DNA from: Crocinitomicaceae bacterium
GTDB taxonomy: Bacteria; Bacteroidota; Bacteroidia; Flavobacteriales_D; Crocinitomicaceae
Assembly: GCA_003512365.1 (NCBI GenBank)
Contig: DORI01000268.1
Span: 2,673-9,496 of the forward strand
Reading direction: 5' to 3'
DNA: 6,824 nucleotides
Position 1 is the first letter of the stretch. Each line of letters begins with the position of its first letter. Below are positions 1 through 6,417 of this stretch, piece after piece. The translations under genes were made by a program, and so were the position numbers. A model generated the notes under the pieces. That model was not told the origin of the DNA. It made no database searches and was given only the letters and a program-made list of their open reading frames with translations.

Positions 1-210
1 GTGATGATCCGTCCACAAATGAAAAAGCAAAAAGAACTGAGGAAATTTCGCGAGAATCTCAAAGCAGGTGATAATGTAGTAACAATTGGAGGATTGCACG
101 GTAAGATTTTAGAAATCCGAGACACAACCGTGTTATTTCAGTCTGAAGGCACAAAATTGGTAGTTGATAAAGCTGCGATTTCTCAAAGCTTCGAAGCACC
201 AGCAAGATAA
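1..210 (+). CDS. yajC: Preprotein translocase subunit YajC, 5'-truncated by window edge
   Basis: YajC is a small single-pass inner-membrane protein that associates with SecDF and the SecYEG translocon. The visible 69 residues are the end of the family pattern. They begin with the IRPQMKKQK stretch that normally follows the transmembrane helix directly, then the basic helix (KELRKFRENL), then the conserved small domain GDNVVTIGGLHGKILEI, and finally a short acidic-to-basic tail ending SFEAPAR. Family members are usually about 85-110 residues, and the hydrophobic transmembrane segment is missing here, so the real start lies left of the window. The GTG and ATG codons at positions 1-6 are internal, not starts. 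The gene ends at TAA 208-210 and is followed within 25 nt by a hairpin terminator, so it is the last gene of its transcript. Family assignment is secure from the RPQ...KK and GGLHGKI motifs. Confidence 0.93.
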   Translation: MMIRPQMKKQKELRKFRENLKAGDNVVTIGGLHGKILEIRDTTVLFQSEGTKLVVDKAAISQSFEAPAR

Positions 211-222
211 TTTAATAAATCT

Positions 223-879
223 TTAAAACGAAGGCGTTCCGATCCAATTAGTTTCGGAACGTTTCTTTTTTAATGGGACTTGAAACCCTAAACCGGCTGA
301 AAAAAGAAGTTCGTCCATTCTATGAGAACCAAAACTCGTACCTCTTAGGATTGAATTCACGTAAGTTAAATCCGCAAAAAAGTGGAAATAATTCCAAACA
401 TAATAACTTAAACCACTTTTCACTGCAAAGGATGGTGCTACATATGTTCTATTTTCAAAAAACCAACTTTGATTGTAAGTTGTAATGGTCGTTCCCATTT
501 GTATTCCTGAAAAGAATTTCAAATTGTTTTTTCCAAAATGTTTAAATGCTCCAAAAAACAATCTATTTTGAAACACCGGTTCAATTAAAGATTCTGAGGT
601 AAAACTACCATCAATAAATTGAAATACATCCCCTCTAAGGCTATAAGAGTCCTCTATAATGTACTCTAAAAACCCAGACAAGTAAATGCTATTAGCATGG
701 TTGTGAAGCATTCTGCCAGGTGAAATAGTCGCTGATGCTTTAAGTAATCCAGGAGTAAAGTAAAGAAGTGTTTCGGTAGGCCGATCTTTACTACCCACAA
801 CAGGATCAAAACCTGATAATTCTTGAGAAAAACCAATAAACGAAACAAAAATAAAGAACCAAAAACAGAATTTTATCAT
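223..879 (-). CDS. Exported hypothetical protein, probable outer-membrane beta-barrel (218 aa)
   Basis: I do not recognise a named family. Residues 1-19 form a signal peptide (MIK, then a hydrophobic run rich in F, ending GFSQ), which predicts export. The mature part alternates aromatic and polar residues in segments that read like amphipathic beta strands, for example around 65-75, 80-92, 104-114, 118-130, 137-150, 152-161, 163-174 and 192-203, with turns rich in N, G and S. This is typical of 8-10-stranded outer-membrane barrels of Bacteroidota. The last strand ends at L203. The remaining tail, KKKRSETNWIGTPSF, is coded by the reverse complement of the yajC terminator plus three more codons. 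The start ATG (877-879) overlaps the upstream gene's TGA (876-878) as ATGA, so translation is likely coupled. There are no catalytic motifs. A barrel is an inference from composition and pattern; a periplasmic beta-rich protein is the main alternative. Confidence 0.72.
   Translation of the reverse strand: MIKFCFWFFIFVSFIGFSQELSGFDPVVGSKDRPTETLLYFTPGLLKASATISPGRMLHNHANSIYLSGFLEYIIEDSYSLRGDVFQFIDGSFTSESLIEPVFQNRLFFGAFKHFGKNNLKFFSGIQMGTTITTYNQSWFFENRTYVAPSFAVKSGLSYYVWNYFHFFADLTYVNSILRGTSFGSHRMDELLFSAGLGFQVPLKKKRSETNWIGTPSF
235..271 (+). terminator. Intrinsic terminator of yajC, lying inside the convergent gene
   Basis: A perfect 8-bp inverted repeat (CGTTCCGA at 235-242, TCGGAACG at 254-261) encloses an 11-nt loop and is followed by the T-tract TTTCTTTTTT at 262-271. 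Two G-U pairs and one A-U pair could lengthen the stem to about 11 bp (232-264). It starts 25 nt after the yajC stop and is oriented to end yajC transcription. It overlaps the last 13 or so codons of the - strand gene whose stop is at 223-225. In the - direction the hairpin is followed only by CCTTCGTTTT, a weak U-tract, so it is probably a one-way terminator. Confidence 0.85.
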
Positions 880-1502
880 AGTTTTCCAATTTTGTAATTG
901 ATACTTAATGTTGTTAGTAAATGACCTTCCAAACTTGCTCCTTTTTCAGAGTGAAAAAACACTTGATTTCCTGAAAATTCAGGATGTAAATGGTTGCCGA
1001 GGTGCATCATATATTGTCCAGTTAGCGAACAATCTAGTCTTTCTGTTAATTTGATATGAGTTCCAATACCTCCTTGAACTGCAGAGCTCCAACGTTCTTC
1101 ATAATTTGATTTGTTATTGTTCTCTACCATATTTGTATAATCAAAACAATGTCCAGCTATAATATATGGTTTTAAAAGCCAAAACTCCTTGATTGGGTAT
1201 ACCAAAACGCTCCAACCTATGTGGTAATCCGTTCTCGAAACTAAATTACCTATATCACTCGTTAAATAGTCAAAAAACCACTCAGAATTGATGCGTTCAG
1301 CGAATTGTAAGCGAAACTGCCCACCTAATCCTGTGCCAGAGGAACTCGACGCGACATCATTAAATAGACTAATTGTGGTTCTTCCTCCCAAGGATAATAT
1401 TACAGTCTTAAACGGTAACTTTGTATTGGTTTGAGCCTTTAACCCAGTTAACCCAATTAAAGAAAAAAATACCAGTATATGTAGGACTTTGATTTTTAAC
1501 AT
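876..1502 (-). CDS. Exported hypothetical protein, probable outer-membrane beta-barrel (208 aa)
   Basis: There is no named family that I recognise. Residues 1-24 are a signal peptide (MLKIKVLHIL, hydrophobic core FFSLIGLTG, junction LKAQ). The mature chain has strand-like amphipathic stretches (VILSLGGRTTISLF, GGQFRLQFAERI, EWFFDYLTS, YHIGWSVLVYPI, LKPYIIAGHCF, AVQGGIGTHIKL, LDCSLTGQYMMHL, LEGHLLTTLSINYKI). These resemble the small outer-membrane beta-barrel proteins common in Bacteroidota, in which a ..PYI.AG.. strand is followed by a GGIG.. strand. The ATG at 1500-1502 is preferred to an in-frame GTG directly upstream (1503-1505), because ATG is the stronger start and the signal peptide is complete with it. 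No Shine-Dalgarno is visible. It is the first gene of a two-gene unit, and its TGA overlaps the ATG of the next gene by 4 bp. The second protein has a similar size and type, so the two may be a functional pair, but I see no clear residue-level paralogy between them. Confidence 0.75.
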   Translation of the reverse strand: MLKIKVLHILVFFSLIGLTGLKAQTNTKLPFKTVILSLGGRTTISLFNDVASSSSGTGLGGQFRLQFAERINSEWFFDYLTSDIGNLVSRTDYHIGWSVLVYPIKEFWLLKPYIIAGHCFDYTNMVENNNKSNYEERWSSAVQGGIGTHIKLTERLDCSLTGQYMMHLGNHLHPEFSGNQVFFHSEKGASLEGHLLTTLSINYKIGKL

Positions 1503-1515
1503 CACAAGAAAGAAA

Positions 1516-1532
1516 TTAATTTTTAAAATTAA
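1516..1532. repeat. Perfect 17-nt AT palindrome in the divergent intergenic region
   Basis: TTAATTTT and AAAATTAA form a perfect inverted repeat around a single central T (1524). It lies 14 nt upstream of the ATG at 1502 and covers the candidate -7 box of that gene. It could be an operator, or just low-complexity AT sequence. Confidence 0.35.
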
Positions 1533-1551
1533 AAATAGTAAAAAAAAGCAA
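1524..1551 (-). promoter_or_regulatory. Candidate promoter for the two-gene barrel unit
   Basis: Reading the - strand, TTG (1551-1549) is followed after 17 nt by TAATTTTA (1531-1524). This matches the Bacteroidota consensus of a TTG -33 box and a TAnnTTTG -7 box with one mismatch (final A for G). It would start transcription about 15 nt before the ATG at 1502. The region is so AT-rich that chance matches are easy. Confidence 0.25.
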
Positions 1552-1564
1552 CGATAAAAAATTG

Positions 1565-1572
1565 TACATTTG
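1565..1572 (+). promoter_or_regulatory. Candidate -7 box (TACATTTG) for the subtilase operon
   Basis: TACATTTG is an exact match to the Bacteroidota -7 consensus TAnnTTTG. No TTG lies 17-21 nt upstream, where an A-rich tract (1540-1547) and GCAACG occur instead, so the -33 element is missing or degenerate. If used, transcription would begin near 1578-1580, leaving a leader of about 110 nt before the ATG at 1689. This is the best + strand promoter candidate in the only sizeable intergenic gap of the window. Confidence 0.3.
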
Positions 1573-1688
1573 AATTCTATTTTTTTGAAATTAAGATGAA
1601 ATAGCCCAGACTTTAGTTTACGTTACTTCCTATAGATTTAAAGGACAGGCAAATTCCATCTGATATTTAAAAGACTAATTTTATATTT

Positions 1689-3074
1689 ATGAAGAGAAAT
1701 TCACTTAAGGTTGCAACATTTATCCTTTTCTTAGGAATAGGTCATTTAACTCAAGCGCAAGCAATTCCTGGAACTTTAAATTGGTACAACGGAGAAGGAG
1801 TTGGAATGTATACCAACAAAGCATATAAAATGCTCAAAAAGAAAAAATCTAGTGAGGTAGTGGTAGCTGTGATTGATTCTGGAGTTGACATTGAGCACGA
1901 AGATTTAAAAGGTAAAATTTGGGTAAACTCAAAAGAAATTCCCAATAATAAAATCGACGACGATAAAAATGGCTACGTGGATGATGTTCACGGTTGGAAC
2001 TTTCTTGGTAATTCAAAAGGTGAAAATATGAACGAAGCACGTTTGGAAAAAACACGCATTTTAGCAAAGCTTTCACCGAAATACGATGGAATTAATCCAC
2101 AGGAAATAAAATCAGATGCAGAATACGAATTATACTTAGAAGTGCTGTCGGCAGTAGAAGGAGATCGTGCCAATTTTGAACCTTACATGGATATGTTGAA
2201 TAAAGGATTGTTGGATGCTGAAACAGCAAAATACATCAACGATCAAATGAATTTCAATTTAAACCCAAATTATGACGATCGTGCACTTATTGGAGATAAT
2301 CCTGAAGATTTAAACGACAAAAATTACGGTAACTCTGATGTTGAAGGTCCTGATGCATTGCATGGAACACACGTTGCGGGAATAATTGCTGCGAATAGAA
2401 CAAATAATATTGGTGTTGAAGGAGTTGCGGAGAATGTAAAAATAATGTCAGTTAGAACAGTACCAAATGGTGACGAACATGATAAAGATGTGGCCTTGGC
2501 AATTCGATATGCTGTTGACAATGGAGCAAAGGTTATAAACATGTCATTTGGTAAAGGTTATTCTCCTAAAGCACAATGGGTTTATGATGCAATGGCCTAT
2601 GCTGATTCAAAGGGCGTTTTACTTGTACATGCAGCAGGAAATGATGCAAAAGATATAGACCTTGAACCTAATTTTCCAACAGAGAAATACGATTTTCAAA
2701 CAACGGACTTAACTCACATTTTAACCGTTGGGGCATCCACAAAAAATGACGATGAAAGCATTATTGCTGGGTTTTCTAACTATGGAAAGATTCAAGTTGA
2801 TGTATTTGCTCCTGGTTTTGAAATTTACAACACTGTTCCTCAGTCGTCATATATGAATTTGCAAGGAACCTCTATGGCAGCACCTATGGTTGCAGGAATG
2901 GCGGCAATGTTATCTTCCTACTATCCAACTTTAACAATGGCGAAAATCAGAGAGGCTATTATGAAAACCGTGGTAGTTAAAAAACCACTAGTAGAACGTT
3001 GCAATACTGGTGGTGTTGTTAATGTAATTAAAGCTGTGAAATATTGTAACAAACTTGAAAAAGCTAAGAAATAA
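1689..3074 (+). CDS. Secreted S8 family serine peptidase (subtilase)
   Basis: This is a subtilisin-type endopeptidase predicted to be exported by Sec. The signal peptide spans residues 1-25 (MKRNSLK, then a hydrophobic core, ending AQAQA). The catalytic triad is clear: Asp63 in VVVAVIDSGVDIEHEDL, His225 in LHGTHVAGIIAA, and Ser395 in GTSMAAPMVAGMAAML. The oxyanion Asn is Asn318 in HAAGND, and the substrate-binding strand NMSFGKG is at 284-290. Asp63 and His225 are about 160 residues apart, against roughly 30 in classical subtilisins. The insert begins with an Asp-rich NKIDDDKNGYVDDVHGWNF stretch (87-105) that may bind calcium and continues as a charged, helix-prone segment. There is no I9 prodomain, since only about 38 residues separate the signal peptide from Asp63. 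No C-terminal type IX secretion domain is present, so the product is probably periplasmic or surface-bound. The only two cysteines, C438 and C453, could form a disulfide. It is the first gene of the + strand operon, and the next gene starts inside its 3' end. Confidence 0.95.
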   Translation: MKRNSLKVATFILFLGIGHLTQAQAIPGTLNWYNGEGVGMYTNKAYKMLKKKKSSEVVVAVIDSGVDIEHEDLKGKIWVNSKEIPNNKIDDDKNGYVDDVHGWNFLGNSKGENMNEARLEKTRILAKLSPKYDGINPQEIKSDAEYELYLEVLSAVEGDRANFEPYMDMLNKGLLDAETAKYINDQMNFNLNPNYDDRALIGDNPEDLNDKNYGNSDVEGPDALHGTHVAGIIAANRTNNIGVEGVAENVKIMSVRTVPNGDEHDKDVALAIRYAVDNGAKVINMSFGKGYSPKAQWVYDAMAYADSKGVLLVHAAGNDAKDIDLEPNFPTEKYDFQTTDLTHILTVGASTKNDDESIIAGFSNYGKIQVDVFAPGFEIYNTVPQSSYMNLQGTSMAAPMVAGMAAMLSSYYPTLTMAKIREAIMKTVVVKKPLVERCNTGGVVNVIKAVKYCNKLEKAKK

Positions 3075-3534
3075 GTTTTTAATAGGTTTTATTTTTCTGA
3101 TTGGCTTTCAAAAGTTTAATTGCCAATCTAGAATTACTGACACACTTTATTTAAATACAGTTATAAACCAATGGCACCTAGATGCAGCAAATGCACGATT
3201 GGAGGAATATTTCTCAGTAATGTCGGAAGATTTTGTTTTTCTGGGGACTGCTCCAGGAGAACGCTGGTTGAAATCTCAATTCTTTAGTTTTTGCAAGCCA
3301 TACTTCGATAAAGGAAAAGCGTGGGACTTTAAACCATCTAATAGAAATTGGCATATTGATTATAAAAGAAAAATCGCCTGGTTCGATGAGGATCTATCCA
3401 CTTGGATGGAAGGTTGTAGAGGAAGTGGAATTTGTGTTTTTTACAAAGGAAGTGTAAAAATCGCTTATTATAACTTGACCGTTTTAATCGAGAATGAAAA
3501 AATTCAACCATTTATAGAACTTAGAAAACAATAA
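3055..3534 (+). CDS. SnoaL-like / NTF2-fold exported protein (159 aa)
   Basis: The protein resembles the nuclear-transport-factor-2-like (SnoaL-like) fold, small alpha+beta cone domains that bind ligands or act as accessory domains. A helix with VINQWHLDAANARLEEYFSV (about 36-55) is followed by MSEDFVFLGTAPGERW (56-71). Then comes FFSFCKPYFDKGKAWDF (76-92), and then the strand pattern IAWFDEDLSTW (107-117), CRGSGICVFYKGSVKIAYYNLTVLIENE (121-148). Residues 1-24 form a signal peptide with hydrophobic core FLIGFIFLIGF, so the domain is exported. FNC at 21-23 is too far from a lipobox to call a lipoprotein. The start is TTG at 3055-3057, because the next in-frame ATG is M56, past the first helix. 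This makes a 20-bp overlap with the subtilase gene and suggests coupled translation. The stop abuts the prmC ATG with no gap. No substrate can be named. Confidence 0.82.
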   Translation: MKKLRNKFLIGFIFLIGFQKFNCQSRITDTLYLNTVINQWHLDAANARLEEYFSVMSEDFVFLGTAPGERWLKSQFFSFCKPYFDKGKAWDFKPSNRNWHIDYKRKIAWFDEDLSTWMEGCRGSGICVFYKGSVKIAYYNLTVLIENEKIQPFIELRKQ

Positions 3535-4392
3535 ATGTTTGTTAAAGACAACAAAATAGATACGTGTAAACACTATTTTTCAAGCCAATTAAAGGACAAA
3601 TTTTCATTACTTGCCGTTCAACAGATGTGGAAGACATTAATTTGTAAACGCTTTAACTGGAGTGGGGCAGAGTTTATATTAAATCAAAAAACAGCGCTTT
3701 CTGAGTCCGATTTACTCTATGTAAGAGATTTTGTAAAGCGTCTTCAATCCAACGAACCATTCCAATATATTATCGGTGAAACTAGTTTTTATAATCTTAC
3801 AATTTCATGTAATAGTACAGCTTTAATCCCAAGGCCAGAAACTGAAGAGCTGGTAAATTGGATCAGAAATAACACCGCTAATCCGTTGTCAATTCTGGAT
3901 ATCGGTACAGGCACCGGATGCATTGCACTTGCCTTAAAGTCAGTTTATTCCAATACCTATGTTGAAGCTTGGGATATTTCAGACGATGCGCTTTTATTAG
4001 CTAGAAAAAATGCAATAAATCTAAACCTAACAGTTGATTTCAAAAATGTGAATGTTTTAAATACGATAAATCAAGATAGGAAATTTGATGTTTTTGTTTC
4101 CAATCCACCTTATGTTAAGTATTCAGAGAAAGGGGAGATGGAACATCACGTAAAGGATTTTGAACCACACTTGGCTCTTTTTGTCGATGATGAGGATCCT
4201 TTAATTTTTTATAAGAAAATTGCTGATTTGGCCTTGCTAAATTTGAATCCAAATGGGTTGTTGTTTTTCGAAACTCACCATAAGTTTCATGATGAGCTGG
4301 AGAGAGAGATGAAGATACGTGGATTTATAAACATTGAATTGAGGAAAGATTTACAAGGGTTAGATCGATTTTTGAAAGCGCAAATTCCTTAA
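3535..4392 (+). CDS. prmC: Peptide chain release factor N5-glutamine methyltransferase PrmC
   Basis: PrmC is a cytoplasmic SAM-dependent enzyme that methylates the glutamine of the GGQ motif in release factors RF1 and RF2, improving translation termination. The 285-residue length fits the family. An N-terminal helical substrate-recognition domain (1-75) leads into PFQYIIGETSFY (75-86) and LIPRPETEELV (97-107), both family hallmarks. The SAM-binding motif I is LDIGTGTGCIALAL (121-134), with an acidic loop at EAWDIS (144-149). The catalytic NPPYV motif is at 190-194 and contacts the target glutamine. The late motif GLLFFETHHKF (241-251) replaces the more usual FEIN-type sequence, and DLQGLDRFLKA closes the fold. 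The ATG follows the previous stop (3532-3534) directly, so it is read from the same message, with no visible Shine-Dalgarno. The motif set is diagnostic and distinguishes it from PrmB and HemK-like relatives that lack release-factor specificity. Confidence 0.95.
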   Translation: MFVKDNKIDTCKHYFSSQLKDKFSLLAVQQMWKTLICKRFNWSGAEFILNQKTALSESDLLYVRDFVKRLQSNEPFQYIIGETSFYNLTISCNSTALIPRPETEELVNWIRNNTANPLSILDIGTGTGCIALALKSVYSNTYVEAWDISDDALLLARKNAINLNLTVDFKNVNVLNTINQDRKFDVFVSNPPYVKYSEKGEMEHHVKDFEPHLALFVDDEDPLIFYKKIADLALLNLNPNGLLFFETHHKFHDELEREMKIRGFINIELRKDLQGLDRFLKAQIP

Positions 4393-4401
4393 TTTTATCG
4401 T

Positions 4402-6417
4402 ATGGTTGACAGTTCAATTCAGTCAAGAATTCGGTTATTAACGCGCGAATTACACGAGCATAATCATCGTTATTATATTGAAAATAACCCTCAGATTTCT
4501 GATTTCGAATTTGATATGTTACTTAAAGAGTTGCAAGATCTCGAAGAAAAATATCCAGAGCTTTCTTTTGAAAATTCCCCAACAAAAAGAGTAGGAGGTG
4601 ACTTAACTAAAAAATTTGAAGTTGTAGAACATAAGTTTCCTATGTTGTCTTTATCGAACACCTATTCTGAAGAAGAAATTAGAGAATGGGAGGAGAGGAT
4701 AAAAAAAACGATTGAGCAGCCCTATCAATTTGTTTGTGAGTTAAAATACGATGGTGTTGCTATAGGATTACGTTATGAAAATGGAAACTTAACAAAAGCG
4801 GTAACTCGCGGGGATGGTGTCAAAGGTGAAAACGTTACAGCAAATGTTAGAACAATTAAATCCGTTCCACTTGTCTTGAAAGGAGATTTTCCAGCTGAAT
4901 TCGAAATTCGTGGAGAAATTGTGCTTCCAAAATCGAAGTTTGAGGAGTTGAATAAAGAGCGAGAAGCACAAGGAGAACCTTTGTTTGCAAATCCCAGAAA
5001 CACAGCTGCTGGAACTTTAAAACTCCAAGATTCGCGAGTCGTTGCAGATCGTGGGTTGACTTCCTATTTATATGGTGTATATGGCGTCTCGGGTCTTTTT
5101 AATGGTCACTATGAAAGTGTTGTACAAGCCGGTGAATGGGGCTTTCAAGTTCCTACAAAGAAAAATAATTACATTTCACTGGTCACTTCTATTGAAGGTG
5201 TATTGGAGTTTATTTCATTCTGGGATGAACATCGGCATGCGTTACCATTCGACATAGACGGAGTTGTTGTTAAAGTGAATGAATATGCTATTCAAGATGA
5301 GTTAGGGTTTACAGCAAAATCTCCAAGATGGGCCATTGCTTATAAATTTAAAGCACAACAAGTTGAGACCATAGTAGAAAGTATTGATTTTCAAGTAGGA
5401 AGAACTGGTGCCATAACACCGGTAGCCAATTTAAAACCGATATCGCTTGGAGGTACTACTGTGAAAAGAGCGTCACTTCACAATGCGGATCAAATAGAAA
5501 AACTTGGACTTAGAATAGGGGATACCGTTAAGGTTGAAAAAGGTGGTGAAATCATTCCTAAAATCATTGGAGTTTCCATAGAAAAGAGAAAAATTGAAGC
5601 TGCAGTTTTCTCGTTTATAACAAATTGTCCCGAATGTAATGCTGAATTAGTTCGTCACGATGGCGAGGCGCAACATTATTGTCCAAATGAAAAAGAATGT
5701 CCACCTCAAGTTAGAGGAAAAATAGAGCATTTTATTTCCAGAAAAGCCATGAATATTGATGGACTAGGAGGTGAAACCATTGAAGCCTTGCTTAAAAATG
5801 AGTTGATTTCATCAGTATCCGATTTATATCTCCTTGATCGTTTAAAATTATTGGAATTAGAACGAATGGCAGAAAAATCTGTGGATAATCTCTTAAAGGC
5901 TCTTGAAGATTCTAAGGCAATTCCATATGAACGCGTATTGTTTGCGCTAGGTATTCGTCATGTAGGAGAAACAGTGGCTAAAAAACTTGTAAAACATTTT
6001 TCATCCATTGAAAAGTTACAAAATGCCAGCTATGACGAACTTCTAGAAGTAGATGAGGTTGGAGAAAAAATTGCGCAATCAATTCGAATGTATTTTCAAA
6101 AAGAAGAGAATTTAATTCTAGTTGAAGCATTGAAAAAGGCTGATCTTCAATTTTCATCCGTTGAAAAGCAGAATATTTCTAATATCTTAGCAAATAAAAT
6201 TGTTGTGGTTTCGGGAACGTTTCAGTCTTTTTCTCGTGAGGAGTTGAAAGAACTTATTGAACTAAACGGGGGAAAGAATGGTAGTTCTATTTCGAAAAAG
6301 ACAGATTTTTTAATTGCAGGTGAAAATATGGGACCCGCTAAATTAAAACAAGCTACTGAGTTGAATATCCAACTTTTAAACGAAGATGAATTCATTAAAT
6401 TGATCAGTCAAAAATGA
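4402..6417 (+). CDS. ligA: NAD+-dependent DNA ligase LigA
   Basis: LigA seals nicks in duplex DNA using NAD+ (replication of the lagging strand, repair, recombination), and is usually essential in bacteria. The 671 residues match the family's roughly 670. Domain Ia (about 1-75) carries HNHRYYIENNPQISDFEFDML for NAD+ binding. The adenylation domain has the active-site Lys115 in ELKYDGVAI, EIRGE (168-172), NPRNTAAG (197-204), IDGVVVK (285-291) and YKFKA (314-318). The OB-fold spans about 325-400. A four-cysteine zinc finger uses C409, C412, C427 and C433. Helix-hairpin-helix repeats fill about 440-585, for example DGLGGETIEALL, ALGIRHVGETVAKKL and VDEVGEKIAQSI. A C-terminal BRCT domain (about 594-671) contains VVSGTFQSFSREEL and SKKTDFLIAGEN. 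All catalytic residues are present and there is no frameshift. The start is 9 nt after the prmC stop, and the stop TGA overlaps the next gene's ATG. Confidence 0.98.
   Translation: MVDSSIQSRIRLLTRELHEHNHRYYIENNPQISDFEFDMLLKELQDLEEKYPELSFENSPTKRVGGDLTKKFEVVEHKFPMLSLSNTYSEEEIREWEERIKKTIEQPYQFVCELKYDGVAIGLRYENGNLTKAVTRGDGVKGENVTANVRTIKSVPLVLKGDFPAEFEIRGEIVLPKSKFEELNKEREAQGEPLFANPRNTAAGTLKLQDSRVVADRGLTSYLYGVYGVSGLFNGHYESVVQAGEWGFQVPTKKNNYISLVTSIEGVLEFISFWDEHRHALPFDIDGVVVKVNEYAIQDELGFTAKSPRWAIAYKFKAQQVETIVESIDFQVGRTGAITPVANLKPISLGGTTVKRASLHNADQIEKLGLRIGDTVKVEKGGEIIPKIIGVSIEKRKIEAAVFSFITNCPECNAELVRHDGEAQHYCPNEKECPPQVRGKIEHFISRKAMNIDGLGGETIEALLKNELISSVSDLYLLDRLKLLELERMAEKSVDNLLKALEDSKAIPYERVLFALGIRHVGETVAKKLVKHFSSIEKLQNASYDELLEVDEVGEKIAQSIRMYFQKEENLILVEALKKADLQFSSVEKQNISNILANKIVVVSGTFQSFSREELKELIELNGGKNGSSISKKTDFLIAGENMGPAKLKQATELNIQLLNEDEFIKLISQK

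Noticed and set aside
1..6. GTG/ATG at the window edge as the yajC start
   Set aside because: A start here would drop the conserved transmembrane helix. The sequence begins exactly where the family's post-helix RPQ motif lies, so the gene is cut by the edge.
273..485. 70-codon + strand open frame
   Set aside because: It is antisense to the barrel gene, with no signal, motif or upstream site, and its start lies right behind the yajC terminator.
666..848. 60-codon - strand open frame
   Set aside because: It overlaps the barrel gene on the same strand in another frame and has no coding character.
1503..1505. GTG as start of the upstream barrel gene
   Set aside because: It lies directly before an ATG that gives the same signal peptide, so it adds one residue and is the weaker start.
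1849..2173. Two - strand open frames opposite the subtilase
   Set aside because: Shadows of the subtilase reading frame with low-complexity, Ser/Phe/Leu-rich translations.
3118..3126. FNC lipobox in the SnoaL-like protein
   Set aside because: Lipoprotein signals need a small residue before the Cys and an L-like residue at -3. Here N precedes C and K or F lies at -3 or -2, so ordinary signal peptidase I cleavage is more likely.
4331..4374. TTG plus GATTTTTG as an internal promoter before ligA
   Set aside because: The spacing is 30 nt instead of about 17-21, and the -7 box has a mismatch at its first base.
4773..5003. 76-codon - strand open frame inside ligA
   Set aside because: Antisense shadow of a strongly conserved coding region (LigA adenylation domain).
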